64,000 nucleotides of DNA, from the NCBI GenBank assembly GCA_963700705.1, contig CAVOYQ010000018.1:1-64000 (forward strand), in the 5' to 3' direction. A program made the translations under genes and the position numbers. The notes beneath the pieces were generated by a model that saw nothing but the letters and a program-made list of their open reading frames with translations, was not told the DNA's origin and made no database searches. This stretch comes from JAHEFT01 sp963700705. Its GTDB lineage: Bacteria > Pseudomonadota > Gammaproteobacteria > Xanthomonadales > SZUA-36. The number at the start of each line of letters is the position of its first letter. The first letter of the stretch is position 1. Below, one piece after another: positions 45,006 to 54,147 of the stretch.

Positions 45006-45970
45006 CAATGAGTTCGGATAATACCGTGTCGACAACCCGGGTCAAATCCTACCTGCTCGATTTGCAGGACCGGATATGCCGGGCACTGGAAGCCGAAGAC
45101 GGCTCGGCCGGGTTCGTGGAGGACGCCTGGTCCCGTGATGGCGAAGATGAAGCCCATGACGGCTCGATTCTGGGCGGCGGCGGGCGCACCCGCGTAATGA
45201 ACCACGGAGCCGTGTTTGAGCAGGCCGGCGTCAACTTCTCGCACGTCACCGGCACCAGCCTTCCGCCATCCGCCACGGCGATCCGGCCCGAACTTTCGGG
45301 GCGCAGTTTCGAAGCTCTGGGTGTATCACTGGTCATGCACCCCGAGAATCCCCATGTCCCGACCAGCCACGCCAATGTCCGGTTTTTCATTGCGGAAAAA
45401 GACGGTGAAGACCCGGTCTGGTGGTTTGGAGGAGGTTATGACCTGACGCCCTACTACCCCGTGACTGAAGATATTGTCGGCTGGCATAAAACAGCACGGT
45501 CGGCCTGCCGGCCTTTCGGCGATGACGTGTACAAGCGCTACAAGGAATGGTGTGACCGCTACTTTTTCCTTAAACACCGGAATGAAGCCCGCGGAGTCGG
45601 CGGCCTGTTTTTCGATGACCTGAATGAATGGGGTTTCGAGCGCAGTTTCAGATTCCTGCAGGCCGTGGGGGACAGCTACCTGGAGGCTTACCTGCCGATC
45701 GTCAGGCGGCGCAAGGGGCAGCCCTGGAACGACCGGCAGCGGCAGTTCCAATTGTACCGGCGTGGCCGTTACGTGGAGTTCAACCTGGTCTGGGACCGGG
45801 GAACCCTGTTTGGTTTACAGTCAGGCGGACGCACCGAGTCCATCCTGATGTCACTGCCGCCGCTGGTGTCCTGGCGGTATAACTGGCAACCGGAACCCGG
45901 GTCTGAAGAAGCAGGGTTGTACGACTGCCTCATGCCCCGGGACTGGCTGGCGGGCGATCACCAGAGGTAG
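45002..45970 (+). CDS. hemF: oxygen-dependent coproporphyrinogen III oxidase
   Basis: 322 residues with family motifs GGGGRTRVMNHGAVFEQAG, PTSHANVRFF, WWFGGGYDLTPYYP, GVGGLFFDDLN and LYRRGRYVEFNLVWDRG. It converts coproporphyrinogen III to protoporphyrinogen IX using O2, implying aerobic heme synthesis. hemB lies at 51 kb. The ATG overlaps the tsaC stop by 4 bases; a second in-frame ATG follows at once (45008). The 3' end overlaps the convergent hypothetical gene by 13 bases. Confidence 0.97.
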   Translation: MTMSSDNTVSTTRVKSYLLDLQDRICRALEAEDGSAGFVEDAWSRDGEDEAHDGSILGGGGRTRVMNHGAVFEQAGVNFSHVTGTSLPPSATAIRPELSGRSFEALGVSLVMHPENPHVPTSHANVRFFIAEKDGEDPVWWFGGGYDLTPYYPVTEDIVGWHKTARSACRPFGDDVYKRYKEWCDRYFFLKHRNEARGVGGLFFDDLNEWGFERSFRFLQAVGDSYLEAYLPIVRRRKGQPWNDRQRQFQLYRRGRYVEFNLVWDRGTLFGLQSGGRTESILMSLPPLVSWRYNWQPEPGSEEAGLYDCLMPRDWLAGDHQR

Positions 45971-46446
45971 GGCAGGAATTCCTCGGGAATGGGATTGTCC
46001 TTGCTCTCGTTATCCCACATCACGGTGACTATCCACCAGCGCCCGTTCTTCTTCAATAACTGGATGCTGTTGATGCCGCGCGCGATGGGCTTGCTGTCCG
46101 GGCTGTTGCGGGATTCGTAGGTGCTGAACGCCTGGATGATGTTCCCGTAGCTGTGCATTTTCCGCATGATTTCGGCTTCGTAGAAATCGTTTTCCTCCAG
46201 GAAGGTTTTCGCGTCATCGATCCACTCTTCGATGCTCATGATTTCGAGACCGCCATCCTTGTGGACGCGTTTTCCGATCGGGATCAGGCGCGCGCCTTCC
46301 ACGTACAGGCTGCGTTGACGATACCAGTTACGGGGTCCGGCCGGTCCGGAAATGGTCTCATACATGGCCTTGATGATGGCGTCGGGTGACTTGACGTCCT
46401 CGGGCCTCGGCTTGGCGGGCCCTTTTTTTTCAGTGCTTTCATTCAT
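45958..46446 (-). CDS. conserved hypothetical protein, NTF2-like fold suspected
   Basis: 162 residues, no signal peptide or membrane segment. A charged N-terminus precedes DAIIKAMYETISGPAG, WYRQRSLYVEGARL, WIDDAKTFLEEN, IIQAFSTYESRN and GRWWIVTVMWDNES. The last parts look like the helices and closing strands of NTF2/SnoaL-type or DUF4440 domains. No catalytic motif is evident and I do not know a function. It lies downstream of polA on the same strand, 17 bases away on the far side, and overlaps hemF tail to tail. Confidence 0.65.
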   Translation of the reverse strand: MNESTEKKGPAKPRPEDVKSPDAIIKAMYETISGPAGPRNWYRQRSLYVEGARLIPIGKRVHKDGGLEIMSIEEWIDDAKTFLEENDFYEAEIMRKMHSYGNIIQAFSTYESRNSPDSKPIARGINSIQLLKKNGRWWIVTVMWDNESKDNPIPEEFLPYLW

Positions 46447-46463
46447 TCACAGTTCTCCCTGCT

Positions 46464-49145
46464 TCAATGTGCGGTATCCCAGTCGGGGCCGTGCCCGGTG
46501 TCCACGATGAGCGGGACGTCCAGGTCCGCTGCTCCGGACATCCGCGAAACGACGGCCTCCTTCAGCCATTCTAATTGGTCTTCCCTGACCTCGAAAACCA
46601 ATTCGTCGTGCACCTGCATCACCAGGTGGGCGGCCGGCTTTTCTTTTTGCAGCCAGGCATCGACGCTGATCATGGCGAGCTTGATGATGTCGGCGGCGGT
46701 GCCCTGCATGGGTGCGTTGATCGCCGCGCGCTCTGCGCCCTGCCGCCTTTGCATGTTGCTGGCCTTGATATCGGGCAGGTACAGGCGGCGGCCAAACAGG
46801 GTTTCAACAAAGCCCTGGTCACGCGCTTTTGCACGGGTGTCCTCCATGAATTGGCGGACCCCCGGGTAGCGCATGAAATACGTGTCCATGTAGGCCTGCG
46901 CTTCGGTGCGGCCGATATTGAGTTGGCGGGCCAGCCCGAATGCGGACATTCCGTACATCAGGCCAAAGTTGATGGCCTTGGCGGCCCGCCGGTGATCGCC
47001 ATCCACTTTGTCATAAGGGATCGCGAACACCTCGCCCGCCGTCGCCTGGTGGATGTCGACGCCGTCATGAAAAGCCTTCAGCAGACCCGGGTCACCGGAC
47101 AGGTGCGCCATGATACGCAATTCAATTTGAGAATAGTCACAGGCCATCACCAGGCTGCCTTCGGGCGCTATGAACGCTTCCCGGATGCGCCGTCCCAGTG
47201 GGGTCCGGATTGGAATGTTCTGCAGGTTCGGGTCCGAAGAGGAAAGTCGTCCGGTCGCAGCCACCGCCTGGTGATAAGACGTGTGCACTCGCCCGGTACG
47301 CGGATTGATCTGCTCCGGGAGCTTGTCCGTGTACGTTGACTTCAGCTTGGAAAGTGAACGATGCTCCAGGATCAGGCCGGGGAGTTCATAATCCACCGCG
47401 AGTTCCTGCAACACGTCTTCGGCGGTCGATGGCTGGCCCTTCGGGGTTTTACGGATAACCGGCAGGCCGAGCTTTTCAAAAAGGATTTGCTGCAATTGCA
47501 TCGGCGAACCGAGATTGAACGGCTGCCCGGCAACACGGTGCGCTTCCTTCTCGAGTTTCATCATCTGTTTTGCCATCTCGCTGCTTTGCGCGGAGAGCAG
47601 CACACCGTCGATCAATACGCCGCGCTGTTCCATGCGGGCCAGGACGGGCACCAGCGGCATTTCTATGTTTTGAAGGACCGAATCCAGCGGTGCCGCGTCC
47701 TGCAGGCGTGGCCACAGATGTTGATGCAATTGGAACGTGATATCGGCATCTTCCGCCGCATAGTGGCTGGCGTCCTCGACATTGACCTGGCTGAAAGATA
47801 TCTGTTTGGCGCCTTTACCCGCTACGTCTTCATAATGTGTGGTTTGGCGACCGAGGTATTTCAACGCCAGTGAATCCATGTCGTGACGGCTGCCGGTGCT
47901 GTTGAAAACATAGGACTCCAGCATGGTGTCGAAGGCCACACCCTGAACATCGATCCCGTAGAGCGACAACACGTTCATGTCGTACTTGATGTGTTGGCCT
48001 ACCTTGTGCTGATCCGGACTTTCCAGCAGTGGGCGGAGTTTCGCCAGCACCTTCTCACGATCCGGCTGTTCCGGCGCGCCCGGGTAGTCATGACCAACCG
48101 GAATGTATACCGCCCGTCCGGCCTTGTTGCAGAAACTCAATCCCACCAGTTCGGCCTGCATGGAGTCCAGGCTGGTGGTTTCGGTATCGAAGGCAAGAAG
48201 GTCGCTGTCTTTCAGTTCCAGGACCAGGGCGTCGAGTTGATCCAGTGTTGAAATCGTGCGGTAATCCGTCACCACCGGATCGGCAGCGCTGTCGTCATCC
48301 ATTTCCTGCAGCCAGCTGTTGAATTCGAAGCGTTTCAGCGCTTCCACCAGGCCCTGTTGATCGGCTTTGCCGCGTTTCAGGCCCTGTGACTGGAATTCCA
48401 GGTCGAGGTCGCAACGGATCCTGGCCAGTTCCCTGGAAAGGGGCAGTTGGTCCAGGGAGGCACGAAGGTATTCTCCGATTTTCCCACCGACTTCGTCGGC
48501 ATGCCGGATGACTTCATCCAGGCTGCCCCATGTCTGCAGCCACTTCGCAGCGGTCTTCGGCCCGCATTTCTCCACGCCCGGGATGTTGTCGGACTTGTCC
48601 CCGGTCAGCGCCAGGAAGTCTACGAACTGTTCCGGTGTGACATCGAACCTGGCTTTTACCCCCTCCCGGTCCAGGTCTGAATTGGTCATGGTGTTGGTCA
48701 ATGTCGTGCGATCGCTGACCAACTGGGCCATGTCCTTGTCGCCGGTTGAGATGACGCAGTTCATGCCGTTCTTCTCGGCGTTTCGCGCCAGTGTGCCAAT
48801 GACGTCATCAGCCTCCACGCCTTCGACCTGTAACAGGGGCAATCCCAGTAAACGCGTAAAATCCAGGATGGCATCAACCTGTTGTCGCAACTCCTGGGGC
48901 ATGGGTGGCCGGTTCGCCTTGTATTCCGGGTACAGTTCGTGCCGGAAGGTCGGGCCTTTCGCGTCGAAAACCACGGCGATGTATTCCGGGTTATCTTCAT
49001 TCAACAGGCGTTTGAGCATATTGGCGACGCCCAGCAGCGCCCCGGTGGGCTCACCGCGGCTATTGGTCAGGTTCGGGAGCGCATGAAAAGCCCGGTACAG
49101 GTAAGACGAACCGTCAACGAGATACAGCGTATTTTTTTTACTCAT
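46464..49145 (-). CDS. polA: DNA polymerase I
   Basis: 893 residues with all three domains. The 5' nuclease opens LYLVDGSSYLYRAFHAL and has TGDKSDNIPGVEKCG. The proofreading domain keeps its acidic residues (FDTETTSLD near 320; KYDMNVLSLYG; YAAEDADITF). The polymerase has SSDPNLQNIPIRT, CDYSQIELRIMAHLS, RRAAKAINFGLMYGMS with the O-helix Lys/Tyr, and LVMQVHDELVFEV with motif C. Frame intact. It diverges from the DUF2782 gene across a 118-base gap. Confidence 0.98.
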   Translation of the reverse strand: MSKKNTLYLVDGSSYLYRAFHALPNLTNSRGEPTGALLGVANMLKRLLNEDNPEYIAVVFDAKGPTFRHELYPEYKANRPPMPQELRQQVDAILDFTRLLGLPLLQVEGVEADDVIGTLARNAEKNGMNCVISTGDKDMAQLVSDRTTLTNTMTNSDLDREGVKARFDVTPEQFVDFLALTGDKSDNIPGVEKCGPKTAAKWLQTWGSLDEVIRHADEVGGKIGEYLRASLDQLPLSRELARIRCDLDLEFQSQGLKRGKADQQGLVEALKRFEFNSWLQEMDDDSAADPVVTDYRTISTLDQLDALVLELKDSDLLAFDTETTSLDSMQAELVGLSFCNKAGRAVYIPVGHDYPGAPEQPDREKVLAKLRPLLESPDQHKVGQHIKYDMNVLSLYGIDVQGVAFDTMLESYVFNSTGSRHDMDSLALKYLGRQTTHYEDVAGKGAKQISFSQVNVEDASHYAAEDADITFQLHQHLWPRLQDAAPLDSVLQNIEMPLVPVLARMEQRGVLIDGVLLSAQSSEMAKQMMKLEKEAHRVAGQPFNLGSPMQLQQILFEKLGLPVIRKTPKGQPSTAEDVLQELAVDYELPGLILEHRSLSKLKSTYTDKLPEQINPRTGRVHTSYHQAVAATGRLSSSDPNLQNIPIRTPLGRRIREAFIAPEGSLVMACDYSQIELRIMAHLSGDPGLLKAFHDGVDIHQATAGEVFAIPYDKVDGDHRRAAKAINFGLMYGMSAFGLARQLNIGRTEAQAYMDTYFMRYPGVRQFMEDTRAKARDQGFVETLFGRRLYLPDIKASNMQRRQGAERAAINAPMQGTAADIIKLAMISVDAWLQKEKPAAHLVMQVHDELVFEVREDQLEWLKEAVVSRMSGAADLDVPLIVDTGHGPDWDTAH

Positions 49146-49263
49146 GGAGTACCTGGAATCAATAATGAAATTGTCAGTCTGATATTATGAGAGTCTAACT
49201 TAACTGTACCGCAATTAATGGCCCATTCATTGCGATACAGTACACCAGAGGGAGGCCAAGTCC

Positions 49264-49653
49264 ATGAGAAACCTGTCATGCAGATCCTGGTGGCCATTCG
49301 TGGCGCCGGTCGTGATGGCGGTGCTCTTCCTGTCATCAAATTCGCTGTGGGCGCAGGAAGACCTGGAAAAGCCGCCGCCCATTCCACCTGAAGATTTGCA
49401 GGATGTTCCGATACCGCCAAAGATCCAGGATGAACAAATCGAGCCAACGGTGACGATCCGCGAGGAAGAGGGACGGATGATCGAAGAGTATCGCCTGAAT
49501 GGACAGGTCTACATGGTGAAAGTGACACCGGAAGGCGGTGTTCCCTATTACTACATGGACAATGACGGTGACGGAAGACTTGAACTGGACACGACCAGGG
49601 GTATCCCGGATCCGGTGCAGCCGGTTTACTGGAAGGTCAAGGAATGGAAGTAG
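49264..49653 (+). CDS. exported DUF2782 domain protein
   Basis: 129 residues with a signal peptide (WPFVAPVVMAVLFLSSNSLWA) and GAGGGAGGC upstream. A Pro/acidic stretch leads to VTIREEEGRMIEEYRLNGQ, VKVTPEGGVPYYYMDNDGDG and QPVYWKVKEW, matching DUF2782. The family is usually next to polA in gammaproteobacteria, as here. Function unknown. Its end overlaps the next start by 10 bases. Confidence 0.9.
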   Translation: MRNLSCRSWWPFVAPVVMAVLFLSSNSLWAQEDLEKPPPIPPEDLQDVPIPPKIQDEQIEPTVTIREEEGRMIEEYRLNGQVYMVKVTPEGGVPYYYMDNDGDGRLELDTTRGIPDPVQPVYWKVKEWK

Positions 49654-50162
49654 ATTCGTCCGCGGACGCTGGCCGGAGTGGTGACTTTGCAGCCGCTTTG
49701 ATCCGTTGGCTGGGCCGGACAATCGCCTGGCTGACCCTTGTCATGGTTGTTCTGACCTTTGGCATCGTGGTGATCCGGTATGGTTTCAACCAGGGTTGGA
49801 TCTGGATGCAGGAAAGTGTGACCTACCTGCATGCCCTGGTGTTCATGGCCGCCGTGGCCTGGGCTTTCCAGACCGATGACCACGTCCGGGTAGATATTTT
49901 CTACCGGAGTAATTCGAGTCGCTATAAAAACTGGGTAAACCTGCTCGGGACGCTGGTTTTCCTGGTTCCGTTCAGCGTGTTTCTGCTGGTGATCGGCTGG
50001 AACTACGTGAGCGCATCCTGGCAGACGCTGGAATCATCCCGCGAGGCCGGAGGGTTGCCGGCGGTTTACCTCCTCAAGAGCCTGATTCTGATCATGCCTG
50101 CATTACTGTTGCTCCAGTCCTGGAGTACAGCCAAAGCTTGCATTTCAGCACTCCGAAAATAG
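49644..50162 (+). CDS. TRAP transporter small membrane subunit (DctQ type), orphan
   Basis: 172 residues with four membrane segments (about 22-45, 58-78, 96-116, 138-160). It has the DctQ-typical FGIVVIRYGFNQGWIWMQES, LHALVFMAAVAWAFQTDDHVRVD and KSLILIMPALLLLQSW. TRAP transporters need this small subunit, a large 12-segment permease (DctM) and a periplasmic binding protein (DctP). Neither follows: the next gene is aroE on the other strand. The partners are elsewhere or the locus is truncated. Confidence 0.88.
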   Translation: MEVDSSADAGRSGDFAAALIRWLGRTIAWLTLVMVVLTFGIVVIRYGFNQGWIWMQESVTYLHALVFMAAVAWAFQTDDHVRVDIFYRSNSSRYKNWVNLLGTLVFLVPFSVFLLVIGWNYVSASWQTLESSREAGGLPAVYLLKSLILIMPALLLLQSWSTAKACISALRK

Positions 50163-50214
50163 CGGCTGTTTGTCAGTGACTCAGAATTCCCCGGATACAG
50201 GCCAAAGTCGGGTT

Positions 50215-51067
50215 TTATGCGACGCCCTGTCGCAGGATTGAAAGCACGGCGGACGGGTCGGGTGTTTGCCCGGTCCAGAGGTTGAAAGAGAGCGCCGCCT
50301 GTCTGACCAGCATGCCGAGGCCGTCTGAATAGGGGATTCCTTCTTTGCGGCATGAGGCGCGGAGCGGTTCCGCTGCCGAAGCATAATTCATGTCGTAGCA
50401 AACGGCTTTCGCCGCAAACCACGACCGCGAAAGCCGGACAGCTTCTCCGCGGTGCCCGGCGGATGTGGCGTTTATGATCAAATCGAACGGTGGAACGGAG
50501 TCCAGATCAGGACGGTGTTCCGAAATCCAGCGCACCCAGGCCGGCATGGGATTGGACCAGTTCCTTCGCGCGATTGACGGTTCGATTGGTGATATAGATG
50601 ATTTCCGGCCGCGTGTTGAGCAAAGCGCCCAGCACGCTGGCCGCCGCGCCGCCCGCCCCGACCAGGCAAATCCGGGCGCCGCGCAGACGGCAGCCGGGCG
50701 TCGCCAGAAGGTCATTGACCAGCCCCTCACCATCGGTGCTGTCTGCATACCAGTCATGGGGTTGCGATCCTCCTTCACCGGCAAAAACCAGGGTGTTCGC
50801 TGCACGCGCCCGCGACGCGCTTTCGCTGCAGCGACCGGCCAGTTTCCAGGCGTCGTGCTTCAAAGGTACGGTTATGTTGCAGCCGCGCCCGCCACCTTCT
50901 GCAAGTTCAGTCACCCGCTGCGGAAAGGTTTCCGGCGTCGCCTCGATCGCCCGGTAGTCGATTTTCAACCCGCACTGGTCTGCGAAAAGCCCGTGAATCC
51001 GTGGCGAAAGCGATTGAGTAACAGGGTTGCCGAAAACGGCAAGCTTTACCGGTGATTCTGAAGCCAC
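50215..51067 (-). CDS. aroE: shikimate dehydrogenase, one frameshift
   Basis: From 51067 the frame gives VFGNPVTQSLSPRIH, NITVPLKHDAW with the catalytic Lys, and the NADP loop ICLVGAGGAAASVLGALL with the TNRTVNRA cofactor motif. Near 50530 the frame changes; the rest (FDLIINATSAGHRGE, CYDMNYASAAEPL, GLGMLVRQAALSF) continues to 50215. Rejoined it is about 284 residues, normal for AroE, which makes shikimate for aromatic amino acids. It overlaps hemB by 22 bases. An indel error is likelier than real loss. Confidence 0.9.
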
Positions 51068-52041
51068 TCTGCCGCCTGGACCGCGAAGTAGGTGAGAACG
51101 CCGTCGGCGCCCGCCCTCTTGAAGCAGGTCAGCGCCTCGAGCACCACGGCTTCCTCGTTCAACCAGCCGTTTTGTGATGCCGCCTTGAGCATGGCGTACT
51201 CACCGGACACCTGGTAGGCGAACGTGGGGACTCCAAACGTGTCCTTGACGCGCCGGATGATGTCCAGGTAAGGCATGCCGGGCTTGATCATCACCATGTC
51301 CGCACCTTCTTCCAGGTCGAGTTCGATTTCATGCAGGGCTTCATTGCCGTTGGCCGGGTCCATCTGGAAGGAATACTTGTTCGCGCCGCCAAGGTTGGCC
51401 GCCGAGCCGACGGCATCGCGGAACGGGCCATAAAAACTGGAGGCATACTTGGCCGAATAGGCCAGGATTTTCTTGTTCGGAAATCCTTCCGTTTCGAGCG
51501 CCTGGCGGATGGCGGCGATCCGCCCGTCCATCATGTCGGAAGGCGCCACCACGTCGGCTCCGGCTTCCACGTGGGACAGTGCCTGCTTGACCAGCACGTC
51601 CACGGTCTCATCATTGACCACGTAGCCGGTATCGTCGATCAGGCCGTCCAGGCCATGCGAGGTAAAGGGATCCAGTGCAACGTCGGTGATTACGCCCAGT
51701 TCCGGGAAACGCTTTTTCAGTGCGATAACCGTCCTCTGCGACAAACCTTCGGGATTCCACGCTTCACGGGCGTCATCCGACTTGCAATCAGCCGGCACCA
51801 CCGGGAACAGGGCGATGGCCGGAATGCCCAGCTCAAGGCAACGCTCCGCCGCCGGCAGCAGGCGGTCAATCGTCATTCGTTCAACGCCCGGCATCGACTT
51901 GACCGGCTCCACCGCGTTGTCACCCTCAAGAACAAAAACCGGCCAGATCAGGTCGTCGCTCGTCAGGCGGTTTTCGCGCATCAGTCTGCGGGAAAAATCA
52001 TGTGCGCGCATCCGGCGCATGCGTGTTGCTGGAAAAGTCAT
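51046..52041 (-). CDS. hemB: delta-aminolevulinic acid dehydratase (porphobilinogen synthase)
   Basis: 331 residues. RMRRMRAHDFSRRLMRE is the usual start. The two Schiff-base lysines lie in ILAYSAKYASSFYGPFRD and MVMIKPGMPYLDII. VITDVALDPFTSHGLDG has Asp/Ser in place of the zinc-binding cysteines, so this is the magnesium-dependent, non-zinc form. It joins two 5-aminolevulinate molecules into porphobilinogen. Its start overlaps the ysxC stop by 4 bases. Confidence 0.96.
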   Translation of the reverse strand: MTFPATRMRRMRAHDFSRRLMRENRLTSDDLIWPVFVLEGDNAVEPVKSMPGVERMTIDRLLPAAERCLELGIPAIALFPVVPADCKSDDAREAWNPEGLSQRTVIALKKRFPELGVITDVALDPFTSHGLDGLIDDTGYVVNDETVDVLVKQALSHVEAGADVVAPSDMMDGRIAAIRQALETEGFPNKKILAYSAKYASSFYGPFRDAVGSAANLGGANKYSFQMDPANGNEALHEIELDLEEGADMVMIKPGMPYLDIIRRVKDTFGVPTFAYQVSGEYAMLKAASQNGWLNEEAVVLEALTCFKRAGADGVLTYFAVQAAEWLQNHR

Positions 52042-52688
52042 TTTATCGTTCCTTTTTTCTCTTCGTTGATTTTATCTGTCGGAGTGAGTTCATACCACTG
52101 GTCAAGGCGGGCGATCAGTTCGGCCAGGCCTGCACGGCTTTTTGAAGAAAAAATCTGCGCCGTGGCGCCGGGCGGAATCCGCTTGCGGACCTGGAGCAGG
52201 GTTGCCTGGGCGGGGCCGCGTTTCAGCTTGTCGGCCTTGGTCAGAATTACGTGGCACTGCACGTCGGAAAGTGAACACCATTCCAGCATCTGTTCGTCGA
52301 ATGTTCGCAAGGGATGGCGGATATCCATGACCAGGACGACACCGCGCAGCGACCTGCGCTGGTTGAAATACTGCTGCATGACCTGGCGCCAGTGCGTGCG
52401 CAGCTGTTCCGGAACCTTGGCGTAACCGTAGCCGGGCAGGTCGGCGATCCGGCGCACCTCGTCAATGTCGAAAATCACGATTTGCTGGGTTCGCCCCGGT
52501 GTTTTACTGGTTCGGGCCAGCGATTTCTGATCAGTCAAGGCATTGATTGCGCTGGATTTTCCGGCATTCGACCGGCCGGCAAAAGCCACCTCGAAGCCAC
52601 TGTCGGGAGGTAGCTGCTTGAGGGTGTGCGCACTGATCACATAGTTTGCCGACCGGTAGGGGTTGTGTTTTACACTTGCAGATGTCAT
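52038..52688 (-). CDS. engB: ribosome biogenesis GTPase YsxC/EngB
   Basis: 216 residues with G1 AFAGRSNAGKSSAINAL, G3 DLPGYGYAKVP, G4 LTKADKL and G5 FSSKSRAG; KTPGRTQQIV carries the G2 threonine. EngB is an essential GTPase in 50S assembly. It diverges from the cytochrome c4 gene over 90 bases, an arrangement common in gammaproteobacteria. Confidence 0.96.
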   Translation of the reverse strand: MTSASVKHNPYRSANYVISAHTLKQLPPDSGFEVAFAGRSNAGKSSAINALTDQKSLARTSKTPGRTQQIVIFDIDEVRRIADLPGYGYAKVPEQLRTHWRQVMQQYFNQRRSLRGVVLVMDIRHPLRTFDEQMLEWCSLSDVQCHVILTKADKLKRGPAQATLLQVRKRIPPGATAQIFSSKSRAGLAELIARLDQWYELTPTDKINEEKKGTIK

Positions 52689-52778
52689 TTGATTTTCTGG
52701 TTATGCTGGAACGTCGTGATCGAAACCGCGATAATATCGGACTATTTTAACCTCATTCAGACTCTGGGAGATCACGAA

Positions 52779-53405
52779 ATGCGTTTATTGCTCCGGGCCA
52801 TTGCCAGTTCCCTGGTTTTCTTCAGCCTCCATGCCTTTGCCCAGGGAGACGCCGCTGCGGGACAGGGGAAGTCGGCAATCTGTGCGGCCTGCCATGGCGC
52901 GGATGGTAACAGCGTTGTGCCTAACTGGCCGAAGCTGGCCGGTCAACACCAGGAATACCTGGTCCGCCAGGTGAACCTGATCAAAGCAGGCGCGCGCCCG
53001 GTTCCGGAGATGATGGGAATCACTCCCGGGCTGAGCGACCAGGATATCCTCGATATCACCGCCTATTTCACCGCCCAGAAAAATTCGGGAGGGGTAGCCG
53101 ACGAGTCGAAGGTCGTTGTGGGTGAGCGGATATACCGTGCCGGTAACGCCAAGTCAGGCGTGCCGGCCTGCATGTCCTGCCATGGTCCCGCGGGTGAAGG
53201 AAATCCACTGGCCGGTTACCCGGTACTTGCCGGACAACATGCCCTGTATGCCGCCAATATGCTGACCCGGTTCCGCCAGGGCGAACATTGGGGTGACGAC
53301 GATCATCTCAGCAAGATCATGAACGGCTCGGCTTCGGAGCTGACCAATGAAGAGATTGAAGCCGTTGCCAGCTACATCCAGGGGCTGTATCGCAACACTG
53401 AATGA
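52779..53405 (+). CDS. cytochrome c4 (diheme)
   Basis: 208 residues from the ATG at 52779 (GGGAGATCACGAA before it) with a signal peptide (LLLRAIASSLVFFSLHAFA). Two homologous domains each have a heme site, CAACH near residue 36 and CMSCH near 134, with the axial Met regions VPEMMGIT and IMNGSAS. Periplasmic electron carrier to terminal oxidases. The engB / c4 / dsbA order is conserved in related bacteria. Confidence 0.94.
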   Translation: MRLLLRAIASSLVFFSLHAFAQGDAAAGQGKSAICAACHGADGNSVVPNWPKLAGQHQEYLVRQVNLIKAGARPVPEMMGITPGLSDQDILDITAYFTAQKNSGGVADESKVVVGERIYRAGNAKSGVPACMSCHGPAGEGNPLAGYPVLAGQHALYAANMLTRFRQGEHWGDDDHLSKIMNGSASELTNEEIEAVASYIQGLYRNTE

Positions 53406-53469
53406 ACTGAATGCGCGTAACACGGTCTTTAGGTTTACTTACAACAAGCGGTATTTGCGGGAGCAAACA

Positions 53470-54147
53470 ATGAAAAATGCTGTTATTCGATTTTTAATGG
53501 TGCTGACAACCCTGCTGGTGTTCGGCAATTCCGCCCAGGCGCAGAATGACAAGCCGGTTCCGTACCAGGAAGGTCTGCACTATTTTCTGATTGAAGGCGC
53601 GCCGGTTGCACCGGCAGAGACCCAGGAGCTGGCCGAAGTTTTCAGCTACCTGTGCACGCATTGCAATACCTTCGATCCTTATGTTGAAAGCTGGAAGGAA
53701 AACATGCCTGAAGGCGTCGCTTTCAGAAGGGTGCCTGCTGTTTTTGGCCGGGAATCCTGGGAACTGTATGCTCGCGGCTATGTGACCGCGGAAATGATGA
53801 ATGTGCCGGATGAAGCACACGCGGCGCTGATGGCTCGCATCTGGAAAGAGAAAGACATCATGCGCAATATGGACGAGCTGGCAACGTTTTACAGCCAATT
53901 TGGTGTCGACCGGGAAAAATTCATTTCAACATCACGATCATTTGCCGTTGATGGCAAGCTGCGCAAGGACCAGGCGCTGATCCAGACCTGGGGTATCCGG
54001 GGGACTCCTTCGCTGGTGCTGAATGGAAAATACCTGATTACCGGCAACGCTGCGGTCTCCAGTTATGACGTCATGTTCGACATCGTCGACTACCTGATTG
54101 GGCTGGAAACCCAGGCTGATCAGCAAATCAGTGTCGCAGCCGACTGA
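53470..54147 (+). CDS. dsbA: thiol:disulfide interchange protein DsbA, variant CTHC active site
   Basis: 225 residues from the ATG at 53470 (GGGAGC upstream) with a signal peptide (FLMVLTTLLVFGNSAQA). Thioredoxin fold with helical insert: VFSYLCTHCNTFDPYVESW holds the CxxC, and IRGTPSLVLNGKY the cis-Pro loop. The usual motif is CPHC; here the first middle residue is Thr, which should change the redox potential. Introduces disulfides into exported proteins; the preceding c4 and the following nuclease are part of a conserved neighbourhood. Confidence 0.92.
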   Translation: MKNAVIRFLMVLTTLLVFGNSAQAQNDKPVPYQEGLHYFLIEGAPVAPAETQELAEVFSYLCTHCNTFDPYVESWKENMPEGVAFRRVPAVFGRESWELYARGYVTAEMMNVPDEAHAALMARIWKEKDIMRNMDELATFYSQFGVDREKFISTSRSFAVDGKLRKDQALIQTWGIRGTPSLVLNGKYLITGNAAVSSYDVMFDIVDYLIGLETQADQQISVAAD

